From the NCBI RefSeq assembly GCF_020177335.1, contig NZ_JAIVMG010000006.1, forward strand, positions 1-64,000: a DNA stretch of 64,000 bases, in the 5' to 3' direction. Under the pieces are notes generated by a model. The model saw only the letters and a program-made list of their open reading frames with translations, did no database searches and was not told where the DNA came from. Each line of letters begins with the position of its first letter. Positions within the stretch are counted from its first letter, which is position 1. Of the stretch, positions 1 to 7,978 are shown one piece after another. The translations under genes were made by a program, and so were the position numbers. This stretch comes from Stappia indica. Lineage in GTDB: Bacteria > Pseudomonadota > Alphaproteobacteria > Rhizobiales > Stappiaceae.

Positions 1-840
1 TATGGCTTCGGCAAATGCACGGATGCGGCCTGGATCGCCGAGGCAGCCAAGGTGTGCAAGCGTGCCCGGCTGACGACGCTGCTGATCCCCGGCATCGGCA
101 CCATCGAGGACCTGCGCCGTGCCCGGGACGTGGGCGTCACCTCCGTGCGCGTCGCCACCCATTCCACCGAAGCGGATGTGTCGGCGCAGCATATCGCCGC
201 CGCCGTCGAGATGGGGATGGATGTCAGCGGCTTTCTGATGATGTCGCATATGACGCCGCCGGAGGTGCTGGCCGGCGAGGCGGCCAAGATGGAAAGCTAT
301 GGCGCGGCCTGTGTCTATGTGACCGACTCGGGCGGCGGCATGGTGATGCGCGATGTGGCGGCCCGGTTCGAGGCCTATGACAAGGTGCTGAAGCCGGAAA
401 CGGTACGCGGCGCGCATATGCACGAGAACCTGTCGCTGGCGGTGGCCAACTCGGTGGTGGCGGTGGAGCATGGCGCGACCCGGGTCGATGCCTCTCTGGC
501 CGGCATGGGGGCGGGTGCCGGCAACACGCCGCTCGAAGCCTTCGTCGCGGTGGCCAACCTGATGGGCTGGCAGCATGGCTGCGATCTGTTCAAGCTGCAG
601 GACGCGGCCGAAGAGCTGGTGCGCCCGCTGCAGGACCGGCCGGTGCGGGTCGACCGGGAGACCATGACGCTCGGCTATGCCGGGGTCTATTCCAGCTTCC
701 TGCGCCATGCGGAACAGGCGTCGGACCGCTTCGGCATCGACACCCGTGACATTCTGGTGGAACTGGGCAAGCGCCGCATGGTCGGTGGCCAGGAAGACAT
801 GATCACCGATGTCGCCCTCGATCTGGCGAAGGCAAGGTGA
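1..840 (+). CDS. dmpG: 4-hydroxy-2-oxovalerate aldolase, 5'-truncated by window edge
   Basis: This class II aldolase cleaves 4-hydroxy-2-oxovalerate to pyruvate and acetaldehyde in meta-cleavage catabolism of aromatics, normally in complex with acylating acetaldehyde dehydrogenase (DmpF). The open frame runs from base 1 (YGFGK...) with 279 residues visible of roughly 340, so about 60 N-terminal residues lie outside the window. Seen: the [13 protein letters not shown] segment carrying the H-x-H metal ligands, the glycine-rich [14 protein letters not shown] loop, and the [15 protein letters not shown]-terminal region that in this family belongs to the dehydrogenase-contacting domain. No DmpF is present downstream, so it should lie upstream. 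A TetR gene follows convergently. Confidence 0.92.
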   Translation, partial: YGFGKCTDAAWIAEAAKVCKRARLTTLLIPGIGTIEDLRRARDVGVTSVRVATHSTEADVSAQHIAAAVEMGMDVSGFLMMSHMTPPEVLAGEAAKMESYGAACVYVTDSGGGMVMRDVAARFEAYDKVLKPETVRGAHMHENLSLAVANSVVAVEHGATRVDASLAGMGAGAGNTPLEAFVAVANLMGWQHGCDLFKLQDAAEELVRPLQDRPVRVDRETMTLGYAGVYSSFLRHAEQASDRFGIDTRDILVELGKRRMVGGQEDMITDVALDLAKAR

Positions 841-853
841 GGGGATAGGGAGG

Positions 854-1525
854 CTAGCTTTCCGGGCGGTCCCCGTCCGCCGGAGGGGGCGCGGGCGCGG
901 GCGGGGCCAGCATCGCCAGCGCGGTCTCCAGAAACTCCTCCTGCGACACCCGGTCGAGGGTCCGGTGCAAGGTGGCGTCGCCGATCATCAGGCAATAGGT
1001 GACGTAGCCGCGCCGGCGGGCCTCCTCCGGTCCATAGCCGAGGTCGCGGAACAGCCGTTCGAAATAGTCCTGGCGGATCTCATCGACCTCTTCCACGACC
1101 TCGCGCGGCATGTCCACCCGGCGGGCCCAGTCGCGAATGCTCGATTCGATCTGGGCAAAGGCCGGCGATTTCGGCTGGCGGGGCAGGGCCATCAGGTTGC
1201 GCAGCCGCTCCAGCGCCTTCTCGCCCGAGCGGGTGATGGAGCGGATGACATTGAGCGTCATCCGCCGGCGCCAGTTGGACAGGAGCGCGACCAGCAACTC
1301 GTTCCGCGTGGCGAAGTGCCAGTAGAAGCTGCCTTTCGTCACGCCGAGCATCTTGCACAGGGTGTCGATCTTGATGCCGCGCACGTTCTCGCGAACGAGG
1401 ATTGTCGTGGCGGCGTCGATCCAGTCCTGCTCGTTGAGCGGCGCGTCCTTATGGCGGCGGGTGGGGCTGCGTTTGCGGCGCTGCGGCGTCGCCGGCGCTT
1501 CGGTCTCGTCGGCTTCGCCGGTCAA
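854..1525 (-). CDS. TetR/AcrR family transcriptional regulator
   Basis: This is a one-component repressor, 223 residues from the proposed TTG start at 1525, which has an AAAGGA ribosome-binding site about 8 bases upstream. A longer frame without a good start exists but would run into the divergent reductase gene. The N-terminal helix-turn-helix is clear (IKIDTLCKMLGVTKGSFYWHF), preceded by a basic tail (RRKRSPTRRHK). The ligand domain is not diagnostic. It is divergent from the ferredoxin reductase at 1593 and convergent with the aldolase, so it may control one or both; this is inferred from position only. The C-terminus is proline/alanine-rich (APPAPAPPPAD). Confidence 0.82.
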   Translation of the reverse strand: MTGEADETEAPATPQRRKRSPTRRHKDAPLNEQDWIDAATTILVRENVRGIKIDTLCKMLGVTKGSFYWHFATRNELLVALLSNWRRRMTLNVIRSITRSGEKALERLRNLMALPRQPKSPAFAQIESSIRDWARRVDMPREVVEEVDEIRQDYFERLFRDLGYGPEEARRRGYVTYCLMIGDATLHRTLDRVSQEEFLETALAMLAPPAPAPPPADGDRPES

Positions 1526-1592
1526 GAGGGCAATCCTTTGCAGGAGGCAAGAGCTTGAATCAGGATGCAGTTTATCAGAAGAGGGCAGTGGG

Positions 1593-2804
1593 ATGGAACA
1601 TGTGATCATCGCCGGCGCGGGACAGGCCGGCGCCGGGGCGGCGCTCAAGCTGCGCGAGCTGGGCTTCGCCGGGCGCATCACGCTTCTGGGGGCGGAAACC
1701 GTGCCGCCCTACGAGCGGCCGGAACTGTCGAAGGGCTATGCGCAAGGGACTGTGCCGTTCGAGAAGCTGGTGGTTCTGACGCCGGTGGCCGCGCGCGCCG
1801 CCGATATCGACCTGCGACTTGGCACATGCGTCGACGGTCTTGACCGGGATGCGCAGACCTTGCGCGCTGGAGACGAAACACTGTCCTATACGCATCTGGT
1901 GCTGGCCACGGGCGGACGGGCGCGCCGGCTGACACCTCCGGAGGGGTGGCGTGCTCCACTTCTCTCCATCCGCGATGTGAGCGATGCGGATGCACTTGCC
2001 ACGGAATTGACCCGGGCCAGCGCGGGCCGGCGCCGCGCGGTGATCCTTGGCGGCGGCTGGCTCGGTCTTGAAGCCGCAGCGACCTGCCGGGCGGCCGGGT
2101 TCGAGGTGCATGTCGCGGAAACCGCCGAGCGGCTGTGTGCGCGGGTCGCCCCGCGCTGGCTGTCCGGTCGCCTTGCCGCGATGCATGGGGACGCGGGGGT
2201 CGGGCTTCGGCTTGGTACGCGGCCGTTCCTGGAAGGCGCGCGCGGTGTGCGCCTCGGTACGGATCTGGTTGAGGCGGATCTGGTGATCGCCGCCATCGGC
2301 ATGCAGGCGAATGATGAAGTGGCCAGGACCGCCGGTCTGGACTGCGACGACGGCGTTCTGGTCGATGCACAGGGGCGCACCGCTGATCCTTCAGTTTTCG
2401 CCATTGGCGACTGCGCACGTTATCGTCATCGCGGCAACATGCGGCGCGAATCCTGGCAAAACGCCAATCAGTCGGCAGCGGCGGTTGCCCATCTGATCCT
2501 CGGACAGGAACCGCCGGTGGATGAGCCTGACTGGTTCTGGTCGACCCAGTTCGGCCACACCATCCAGATGCTGGGGGCTTGCGACGATGCCTTCGCGCAG
2601 GTGGAGCGGGAGGAGCCATCGGGGGGTGGCGTGACCCGCTTCTTTCTCGATCAGGGATGCTTGCGCGGGGTCATCGCCATCGACGCCAAGCGGACTCTGG
2701 GCATGGCCCGGCGGTTCGTCGCCTCCGGTGCGGCGATGGAGGCCGCTGACCTTGCCAATCCTGGAACGGCGCTGAAGGACTGCATCACGCGCCCTGCCGC
2801 CTGA
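1593..2804 (+). CDS. FAD-dependent ferredoxin/rubredoxin reductase
   Basis: This 403-residue flavoprotein is of the rhodocoxin/putidaredoxin reductase type. Such enzymes pass electrons from NAD(P)H to a ferredoxin serving a cytochrome P450 or Rieske oxygenase. Seen: an N-terminal FAD-binding GxGxxG (AGAGQAGAGAALKL), the PPYERPELSK segment typical of the family, a second Rossmann motif (ILGGGWLGLEAAATC) for the nicotinamide nucleotide, and the FAIGDCARY FAD motif. The C-terminal domain contains WFWSTQFGHTIQMLG. The ATG at 1593 follows GAGGGCAGTGGG. No ferredoxin or oxygenase is adjacent, so the electron acceptor is unknown. Its nearest partners are the divergent TetR gene and the aldolase remnant. 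Confidence 0.9.
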   Translation: MEHVIIAGAGQAGAGAALKLRELGFAGRITLLGAETVPPYERPELSKGYAQGTVPFEKLVVLTPVAARAADIDLRLGTCVDGLDRDAQTLRAGDETLSYTHLVLATGGRARRLTPPEGWRAPLLSIRDVSDADALATELTRASAGRRRAVILGGGWLGLEAAATCRAAGFEVHVAETAERLCARVAPRWLSGRLAAMHGDAGVGLRLGTRPFLEGARGVRLGTDLVEADLVIAAIGMQANDEVARTAGLDCDDGVLVDAQGRTADPSVFAIGDCARYRHRGNMRRESWQNANQSAAAVAHLILGQEPPVDEPDWFWSTQFGHTIQMLGACDDAFAQVEREEPSGGGVTRFFLDQGCLRGVIAIDAKRTLGMARRFVASGAAMEAADLANPGTALKDCITRPAA

Positions 2805-2816
2805 GCGGGGCGTACC

Positions 2817-3233
2817 CTATACCTTTTCCGCCGGGGTGTAGATGCAATCGGCGAGGGTGCTTTCGTCGAGCGTGGCGAGAAAGGCCGCTTCGGCCCGGGC
2901 GAGCCGCGCCTTCAGCCGGCAGCGCGGGGTCAGGGTGCAGAGGTTTCCCGACGGGGCGAAACACTCCACCAGCACCTGATCGGCTTCCAGCAGACGCACG
3001 ACTTCGCCAAGGCGGATCTGGTCGGCGGGCCGGGCCAGTATCGCCCCGCCGCCGCCGCCGCGCCGCGTGGCGATCAGCCCCGCGCCGGCCAAGACCGAGA
3101 TCACCTTGGCCAGATGATGCCGGGACACGGCGAACTCCTCCGCCAGTTCGGCGGTGGAAAAGGCACGGGTTGGCTCGCCAGCCAGACGCATCAAGGCCCG
3201 GAGCCCGAAATCGGTGAAAGTGGTGAGACGCAT
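2817..3233 (-). CDS. nsrR: Rrf2-family nitric-oxide-sensing repressor NsrR
   Basis: This 138-residue Rrf2 protein has a winged helix at the N-terminus (MRLTTFTDFGLRALMRLAG, AELAEEFAVSRHHLAKVISVL). A three-cysteine cluster CFAPSGNLCTLTPRC (C-x7-C-x5-C) would bind the Fe-S cluster that senses NO. In this family nitrosylation of the cluster releases repression of NO-detoxification genes. The start at 3233 gives the usual family N-terminus; a longer frame adds an unconserved 42-residue tail. The gene is divergent from nnrS, and a palindrome lies between them. A glycine run (RRGGGGGAI) in the wing is slightly unusual. Confidence 0.88.
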   Translation of the reverse strand: MRLTTFTDFGLRALMRLAGEPTRAFSTAELAEEFAVSRHHLAKVISVLAGAGLIATRRGGGGGAILARPADQIRLGEVVRLLEADQVLVECFAPSGNLCTLTPRCRLKARLARAEAAFLATLDESTLADCIYTPAEKV

Positions 3234-3256
3234 CGCCACGGCCCTGAATTGGTATT

Positions 3257-3272
3257 TGCAATGCGCATTACA
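3257..3272. promoter_or_regulatory. Candidate NsrR operator in nsrR/nnrS divergent region
   Basis: TGCAATGCGCATTACA contains a perfect 10-base palindrome (AATGCGCATT, 3260-3269) with two further matched pairs outside it. It lies about 25 bases upstream of the nsrR start and about 100 bases upstream of nnrS. Position and symmetry suit a dimeric repressor that controls itself and the nnrS gene. Assignment to NsrR is inferred from context; the sequence is not a close match to the enterobacterial NsrR consensus. Confidence 0.45.
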
Positions 3273-3370
3273 TCGGTTTACAGCAAAAGGCAAATGCCGG
3301 GTGCCGGCAGGGTGTGCGACATGGTCGCCGTGCGCGGCACCGGAATGTCGCTTTGGCAAGAGGTGGAACC

Positions 3371-4567
3371 ATGGCCTCGACTGCGGAACAGATGCGTGCC
3401 TGGACCGGTCCGGCGCTGCTGACTTATGGCTTTCGTCCGTTTTTTCTGTTTGCCGGGCTGTGGGCGGGCCTGGCGATGGCGCTCTGGGTGCCGATGCTCG
3501 CCGGGCATCTTGAGCTGCCGACCGCCTTCGATCCGGTCTCCTGGCACGCCCATGAGCTGCTGTTCGGCTATCTCGGTGCCGTCGTCGCCGGGTTTCTGCT
3601 GACGGCGGTGCCCAACTGGACCGGGCGGCTGCCGATCGTCGGCTGGCCGCTGGCCGGGCTCGCGGGGCTGTGGCTGGCCGGCCGTCTCGCGGTGTTCTTC
3701 TCCGCCGCCCTGTCGCCGCTTATCGTGGCGCTCATTGATCTCGCCTGTCTGATCGTGCTGGCGGGCGTGATTGCGCGGGAGATCGTCGCCGGGCAAAACT
3801 GGCGCAACCTGATTGTTCTGGCGATGCTCTTGGTGCTGACCATCGGCAATGCCGTGTTCCACTGGGAGGCGGCAAGCGGCGCCTATGCGGCGCAGGGGCT
3901 TGGTCTGCGCATTGGCCTGGCGGCGGGCATCATGATGATCACCGTGATCGGCGGGCGGATCGTCCCGTCCTTTACCCGCAACTGGCTGGTGCGGGAGGGC
4001 GATCCGGCGCGGCCCTCGGCCGTCGGACCGTTCGACAAGGCGGCGATCCTGTTGACCCTGTTCGTGCTCTGCGCCTGGGTGGTTATGCCGGAGCGGGCGG
4101 TGACCGGCGGCGGGCTGATCCTGGCCGGCGTGGTGCAGGCCGTGCGGCTCGGACGCTGGGCCGGATGGCGGACCGGTACCGAACCGCTGGTGTGGATCCT
4201 GCACGTCGGTTACGGCTTCGTGCCGCTCGGCAGTCTGGCCATCGGCGTCTCGATCCTCATTCCCGATTTGCTGCAATTGGCCGCCGCGCAGCATCTGTGG
4301 ATGGCCGGTGCCATCGGCGTGATGACCGTCGCGGTGATGACGCGGGCGACCCTTGGACACACCGGCCGCGCCCTGACCGCAGGCAAGGGGACCGGGGCGG
4401 TCTATCTGGCGCTGATCCTGTCGGTGCTCGCCCGGATGCTGGCCGGGTTTCTGCCCGATATGGCCGCCGGGCTTTATTCTCTTGCCGGCGGCTTGTGGCT
4501 TCTGGCCTTCCTCGGCTTCGCCATCCTGTACGGGCCGCTTCTTCTGCTGCCCAAGCCGGTGCGCTGA
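3371..4567 (+). CDS. nnrS: NnrS family haem-copper membrane protein
   Basis: This 398-residue polytopic inner-membrane protein protects against nitric-oxide stress; family members bind haem and copper. Seen: the diagnostic N-terminus LLTYGFRPFFLFAGLWAGLAM, WHAHELLFGYLGAVVAGFLLTAVPNWTG with family histidines, IGGRIVPSFTRNWL, and HLWMAGAIGVMTVAVMTRATLGHTGR, plus about twelve hydrophobic segments. The ATG at 3371 follows AGGTGGAACC. Three bases separate it from nnrU, so the two are probably co-transcribed. It is divergent from nsrR and so is probably NO-inducible. Confidence 0.95.
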   Translation: MASTAEQMRAWTGPALLTYGFRPFFLFAGLWAGLAMALWVPMLAGHLELPTAFDPVSWHAHELLFGYLGAVVAGFLLTAVPNWTGRLPIVGWPLAGLAGLWLAGRLAVFFSAALSPLIVALIDLACLIVLAGVIAREIVAGQNWRNLIVLAMLLVLTIGNAVFHWEAASGAYAAQGLGLRIGLAAGIMMITVIGGRIVPSFTRNWLVREGDPARPSAVGPFDKAAILLTLFVLCAWVVMPERAVTGGGLILAGVVQAVRLGRWAGWRTGTEPLVWILHVGYGFVPLGSLAIGVSILIPDLLQLAAAQHLWMAGAIGVMTVAVMTRATLGHTGRALTAGKGTGAVYLALILSVLARMLAGFLPDMAAGLYSLAGGLWLLAFLGFAILYGPLLLLPKPVR

Positions 4568-4570
4568 GCC

Positions 4571-5242
4571 ATGGGGTGGAGCGAATATGCACTCGCCTTC
4601 GCGGCGTTCTTCCTGACCCATTCGGTGCCGCTGCGCCCGCCCGTCAAGCGGCGTCTCGTCGGGGTTCTGGGCGCGCGCGGTTTCACGCTGGCCTATTCGG
4701 CGCTGTCGCTCTTCGTGCTGGGCTGGTTGATCGAGGCGTCAAGCCGGGCCCCTTATGTGGGGCTCTGGGACTGGGCGCCCTGGCAAAACCATGTGCCGCT
4801 GACCGTGATGGGCGTGGTCTGTCTGCTGCTGGCGCTGTCGCTCGGCCGGCCCAATCCGTTCTCCTTTGGCGGGGCGGGCAACGACAGGTTCGATCCGGCA
4901 CACCCCGGGTTGGTGCGCTGGACCCGCCATCCCCTGCTGTTGGCGCTGGCGCTCTGGGCGGGCGCGCATCTGGTGCCGAATGGCGATCTGGCGCATGTGC
5001 TGTTGTTCGGCACCTTCGCCGGCTTCGCGCTGCTGGGCATGTGGATCGTCGACCGGCGCCGACGCCGGGAGATGGGGCCGCGCTGGGATGAGCTGCTGGC
5101 AAAGGTTCGTGCCGGCCCCGTGGTGCCGGTGCCGCAGTCGGCCGCCGGGCTGGCCTTGCGCTGCGGGCTGGCGCTCGGCGTCTATCTGCTGCTGCTGGCG
5201 GCCCATCCCTATCTGTTCGGCGTTTCGCCATTGCCGGTGTAG
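4571..5242 (+). CDS. nnrU: NnrU family membrane protein
   Basis: This 223-residue integral membrane protein belongs to the NnrU group, related to isoprenylcysteine-methyltransferase-like membrane proteins and linked to denitrification in Rhodobacter. Seen: the N-terminal FAAFFLTHSVPLRPPVKRRLVG segment, LGRPNPFSFGGAG, the conserved LVRWTRHPLLLALALWAGAHLVPNGDLAH block, and five to six membrane helices. Its exact activity is not established. It starts three bases after nnrS and precedes the DUF2478 gene on the same strand. Confidence 0.93.
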   Translation: MGWSEYALAFAAFFLTHSVPLRPPVKRRLVGVLGARGFTLAYSALSLFVLGWLIEASSRAPYVGLWDWAPWQNHVPLTVMGVVCLLLALSLGRPNPFSFGGAGNDRFDPAHPGLVRWTRHPLLLALALWAGAHLVPNGDLAHVLLFGTFAGFALLGMWIVDRRRRREMGPRWDELLAKVRAGPVVPVPQSAAGLALRCGLALGVYLLLLAAHPYLFGVSPLPV

Positions 5243-5310
5243 GAGCGCGCAGTCTGGGCATTTCTGCCGCCGCGCGAATGTGATACCCCGGGAGGGGAAG
5301 AGGTGACGAG

Positions 5311-5856
5311 ATGACGATAGCCTATATCATGGCGCCCGGACGGGGAGACACCGATCAGGTGCTCGCGCGCTTTGCCGCCGCGCTTGTCGCGCGCGGCCTG
5401 AACTGCCACGGGGTGGTGCAGATCAACACCGACCGGGGCGAGGAGCATCCCTGCGATATGGACGTGCAGGTGCTGCCCGATGGGGCGGTGTTTCGCATAT
5501 CCCAGTCGCTGGGGCCGGAAGCGCGGGGCTGTCGGCTCGATCCGGATGCGCTGGAATGCGCCGTTGCCGAGGTCGCGTCGGGCTTCGACACGTCCGCCGA
5601 TATCCTGGTTCTCAACAAGTTCGGCAAGCATGAGGCGGATGGGCGCGGCTTTCGCGATCTGATCGGCGAAGCGGTGTCCCACGACATTCCCGTCGCCGTT
5701 GCCGTCAACAGCATGAACGAGGCGGCCTTTCTGGAGTTCGCCAGTGGGCTTGCGGTCAAGGTTGCTCCGACCGTGGAGGCATTGACCGCTTGGTTCCAGA
5801 CCCTTGGCGACGGGGCGGCGCAAGATGCGCCAGCGGGGGATACGCTCGCCCTTTGA
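5311..5856 (+). CDS. DUF2478 domain-containing protein
   Basis: This 181-residue cytoplasmic protein matches the DUF2478 family: YIMAPGRGDTDQVLARFA, CDMDVQVLPDGAVFRISQSLGPEARGCRLD, and ADILVLNKFGKHEADGRGFRDLI. The fold appears NTPase-like, but the usual P-loop lysine is absent (APGRGDTD), so catalysis is doubtful. Family members are often found beside molybdate transport or nitrate/NO genes, which fits its place after nnrSU. GAGGTGACGAG precedes the ATG. A 6-bp hairpin (5844-5862) overlaps the stop codon, with a T6G8 tract about 15 bases beyond; together these may end transcription. The function is unknown. Confidence 0.85.
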   Translation: MTIAYIMAPGRGDTDQVLARFAAALVARGLNCHGVVQINTDRGEEHPCDMDVQVLPDGAVFRISQSLGPEARGCRLDPDALECAVAEVASGFDTSADILVLNKFGKHEADGRGFRDLIGEAVSHDIPVAVAVNSMNEAAFLEFASGLAVKVAPTVEALTAWFQTLGDGAAQDAPAGDTLAL

Positions 5857-5893
5857 GCGAGCTGTCTATCCTGAGGTTTTTTGGGGGGGGCTT

Positions 5894-6313
5894 TCAGAGC
5901 CCGATCCGGGCGTCGCCGACGCAAATCGGCGTGCCGGTACCGTCGCGCACCATCAGCCGGACGATCAGCCGGAGCGGCGTCTCGGTCTCGACCTTGGCAA
6001 CCCGCCCTTCGATGCGAAGGCCGCCGCCAACCGCCAGCGGCCTCAGGAAACGGGTCTGCATCGTCTCGATTCGGCACTCCGGCCGCCAGGCGCGCAAGGT
6101 CGCTTCGAACTGCCCCATCACCAGCATGCCGTGAACGATGGTGCCCGACAGTCCCGCCGCGCGGGCGGCATCCTCGTCAAGATGGATCGGATTGTGGTCG
6201 CCGGAGGCGGCGGCATAGGCCGCCACCTGCGCGCCATCCAGCGCTGTCACCAGATACTCGGGCAGGCGTTCGCCAATAGCCGGCACGGGAAGAGAGGGGG
6301 AGGCCGCAGTCAT
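5894..6313 (-). CDS. MaoC-like (R)-specific hydratase/dehydratase subunit
   Basis: This 139-residue single hot-dog domain carries the hydratase-2 signature ASGDHNPIHLDEDAARAAGLSGTIVHGML. D39 and H44 are the expected catalytic pair. It would interconvert 3-hydroxyacyl and trans-2-enoyl thioesters. It overlaps the upstream gene by four bases (ATGA) and is last in a four-gene operon (ACP, ketosynthase, FAS1-like dehydratase, MaoC). The pairing with a catalytically weak partner resembles heterodimeric HadAB/HadBC dehydratases, so I read it as the catalytic half. An ordinary PHA-type enoyl-CoA hydratase is the alternative. Confidence 0.85.
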   Translation of the reverse strand: MTAASPSLPVPAIGERLPEYLVTALDGAQVAAYAAASGDHNPIHLDEDAARAAGLSGTIVHGMLVMGQFEATLRAWRPECRIETMQTRFLRPLAVGGGLRIEGRVAKVETETPLRLIVRLMVRDGTGTPICVGDARIGL

Positions 6314-6735
6314 AAGGACGGGTCCTCCTCGCGACCACGACGATTTTCGAACAGGACGATTTCCGCCCGCAGCCGCTGGACTTCGGTGCCGTCCGCGTCC
6401 TGAAGGCGTGCCCGCACGACGATCCGGTCGGCGCGCTCCGGCACCTGGTGCCAGTCGACCACGGCCCGGTAGCGGCTGTCGGGCAGAAGCGGGGCGACAT
6501 ATTCGAACTGCTGCGCCTGATGGACGAGCACGGCATTACGATCCGCTGCGAGCCCCTCCAGCACGCGCAGCACCTCTGGCCGCGACAAAACGGTGAAGGC
6601 AAAGGTCGCCGGCACCCGCTGCACGGGCTCTGTCGCTTCCGCAGCGGGTTTACCCGCCAGCGCCGCCGCGAAGGCGGCGACGGTCTCGGACCGCGTGTCG
6701 AAATCGACGTCGGCGACGGGCTGCCAGTCGGCCAT
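6310..6735 (-). CDS. FAS1-like / MaoC N-terminal dehydratase-domain protein
   Basis: This protein of about 141 residues resembles the MaoC_dehydrat_N (FAS1-like) hot-dog domain. It has RVPATFAFTVLSRPEVLRVLEGL near the front, VLVHQAQQFEYVAPLLPDSRYRAVVD in the middle, and no D-x4-H catalytic pair. Such domains usually pair with a catalytic MaoC subunit to form a dehydratase with a long acyl-binding cleft. The ATG at 6735 has AGGTGGAGGAC immediately upstream; an in-frame ATG at 6753 lacks a ribosome-binding site. It starts shortly after the ketosynthase and overlaps the MaoC gene by four bases, implying translational coupling. Confidence 0.75.
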   Translation of the reverse strand: MADWQPVADVDFDTRSETVAAFAAALAGKPAAEATEPVQRVPATFAFTVLSRPEVLRVLEGLAADRNAVLVHQAQQFEYVAPLLPDSRYRAVVDWHQVPERADRIVVRARLQDADGTEVQRLRAEIVLFENRRGREEDPSL

Positions 6736-6757
6736 GTCCTCCACCTGAGCCATGGTG

Positions 6758-7978
6758 TCAGGCGTAGGCCTTCACCGCCAGGGTGGCGTTGATGCCGCCA
6801 AAGGCGAAGGAGTTGCTGATCGCCGCGTTGATCGGATGCGGCCGGGCGGTGTTGGGCACCGGATCCAGCGTGCATTTCGGATCCGGCTCGAGCCAGTTGA
6901 TGGTCGGCGGCGCCACGCCCGCGCGTATGGCGGAGATGGTGATCACCATTTCGATGGCGCCGGCCGCACCAAGCGCGTGGCCGTGGATCGGCTTCGTCGA
7001 GGAGACGGGCAGGGCATCGAGATGATCGCCGAACACCTGACGCAGGGCCTGGGTCTCGGAAATGTCGTTGAGAACCGTGCCGGTGCCATGCGCGTTGACA
7101 TAGCCGACCTCTTCCGGCGCCAGGCCGGCATCGGCCAGTGCGGCCTCCATCGAAGAAGCCGGACCCTCAACGGTTGGGCGCAGCAGGTCGCTGGCGTCGC
7201 TGGTGCTGCCATAGCCGGCGATTTCCGCCAGCGGCGTTGCCCCGCGCGCCAGCGCGTGCTCCAGCTCCTCGATCATCAGGACGGCGGAGCCTTCGCCCAG
7301 CACCATGCCGTTGCGCTTTGCCGAAAACGGGCGGCAGGCTTCCGGCGCCATCACCCGCAGCACTTCCCAGGCGCGGAAGGTGGCGGGGGTGAGCAGCGCT
7401 TCGCTGCCACCGACCAGCGCGGCGTCGATGATGCCGGCACGAATCATCTGCAGGCCATAGCCGATCGACTGGGTGCCGGAGGCGCAGGCGCTGGAAATCG
7501 CCAGCGAGGGACCACGCGCGCCATAGCGCATGCTGACCTGGGAGGCGGCCGCATTCGGCATCACCTTGGCGATGGTCATCAGGTCCGTGCGGCCCTTGCT
7601 GACATAAAAGCCGTAATGGCCATCGTCGTTGGTGTTGGCACCGCCAATACCGGAGCCGATGATGACGCCGGTGCGCAGGCCGCGCGGCTCGTCAATGTCG
7701 AGGCCGGCCTGTTCCAGCGCCTGGCGTGCGGCCAGAATGGCGAATTGCGCGAACCGGTCCGTGGTCTTCAGTTCCTGGGCGTTGAGAAACCCGGTCGGAT
7801 CGAAATCGGGAATATGCGCGGCGCATTTGATTCGCTGGGTGGGGAAGCGCTCAAGCTGCAGCTGCGAGACGCCGGAGCGGCCTTCGCGGGCCGCCTCCCA
7901 CAGGTCGTCGCAAGTCTTGCCCGCAGCCGTGATCGCACCCATGCCGGTCACGACAATGCGTCGATTGTGTTGTGTCAC
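6758..7978 (-). CDS. Beta-ketoacyl-ACP synthase II-like (KAS, FabF/NodE family)
   Basis: This 406-residue condensing enzyme extends an acyl chain on ACP by decarboxylative Claisen condensation with malonyl-ACP. The triad is complete: nucleophile C165 (SSACASGTQ), H297 (NAHGTGT) and H334 in STKPIHGHALGAAG with K329. It is distinct from the housekeeping fabF at 51552, so it is a second, specialised KAS. It overlaps the ACP gene by four bases and lies just upstream of two dehydratase subunits. The NodFE-like ACP-KAS pairing suggests an unusual acyl group rather than bulk fatty acids. The product cannot be deduced. Confidence 0.9.
   Translation of the reverse strand: MTQHNRRIVVTGMGAITAAGKTCDDLWEAAREGRSGVSQLQLERFPTQRIKCAAHIPDFDPTGFLNAQELKTTDRFAQFAILAARQALEQAGLDIDEPRGLRTGVIIGSGIGGANTNDDGHYGFYVSKGRTDLMTIAKVMPNAAASQVSMRYGARGPSLAISSACASGTQSIGYGLQMIRAGIIDAALVGGSEALLTPATFRAWEVLRVMAPEACRPFSAKRNGMVLGEGSAVLMIEELEHALARGATPLAEIAGYGSTSDASDLLRPTVEGPASSMEAALADAGLAPEEVGYVNAHGTGTVLNDISETQALRQVFGDHLDALPVSSTKPIHGHALGAAGAIEMVITISAIRAGVAPPTINWLEPDPKCTLDPVPNTARPHPINAAISNSFAFGGINATLAVKAYA

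Noticed and set aside
1526-1681. N-terminal extension of the TetR gene
   Set aside because: It would overlap the reductase start, is not conserved, and the TTG at 1525 has a good ribosome-binding site.
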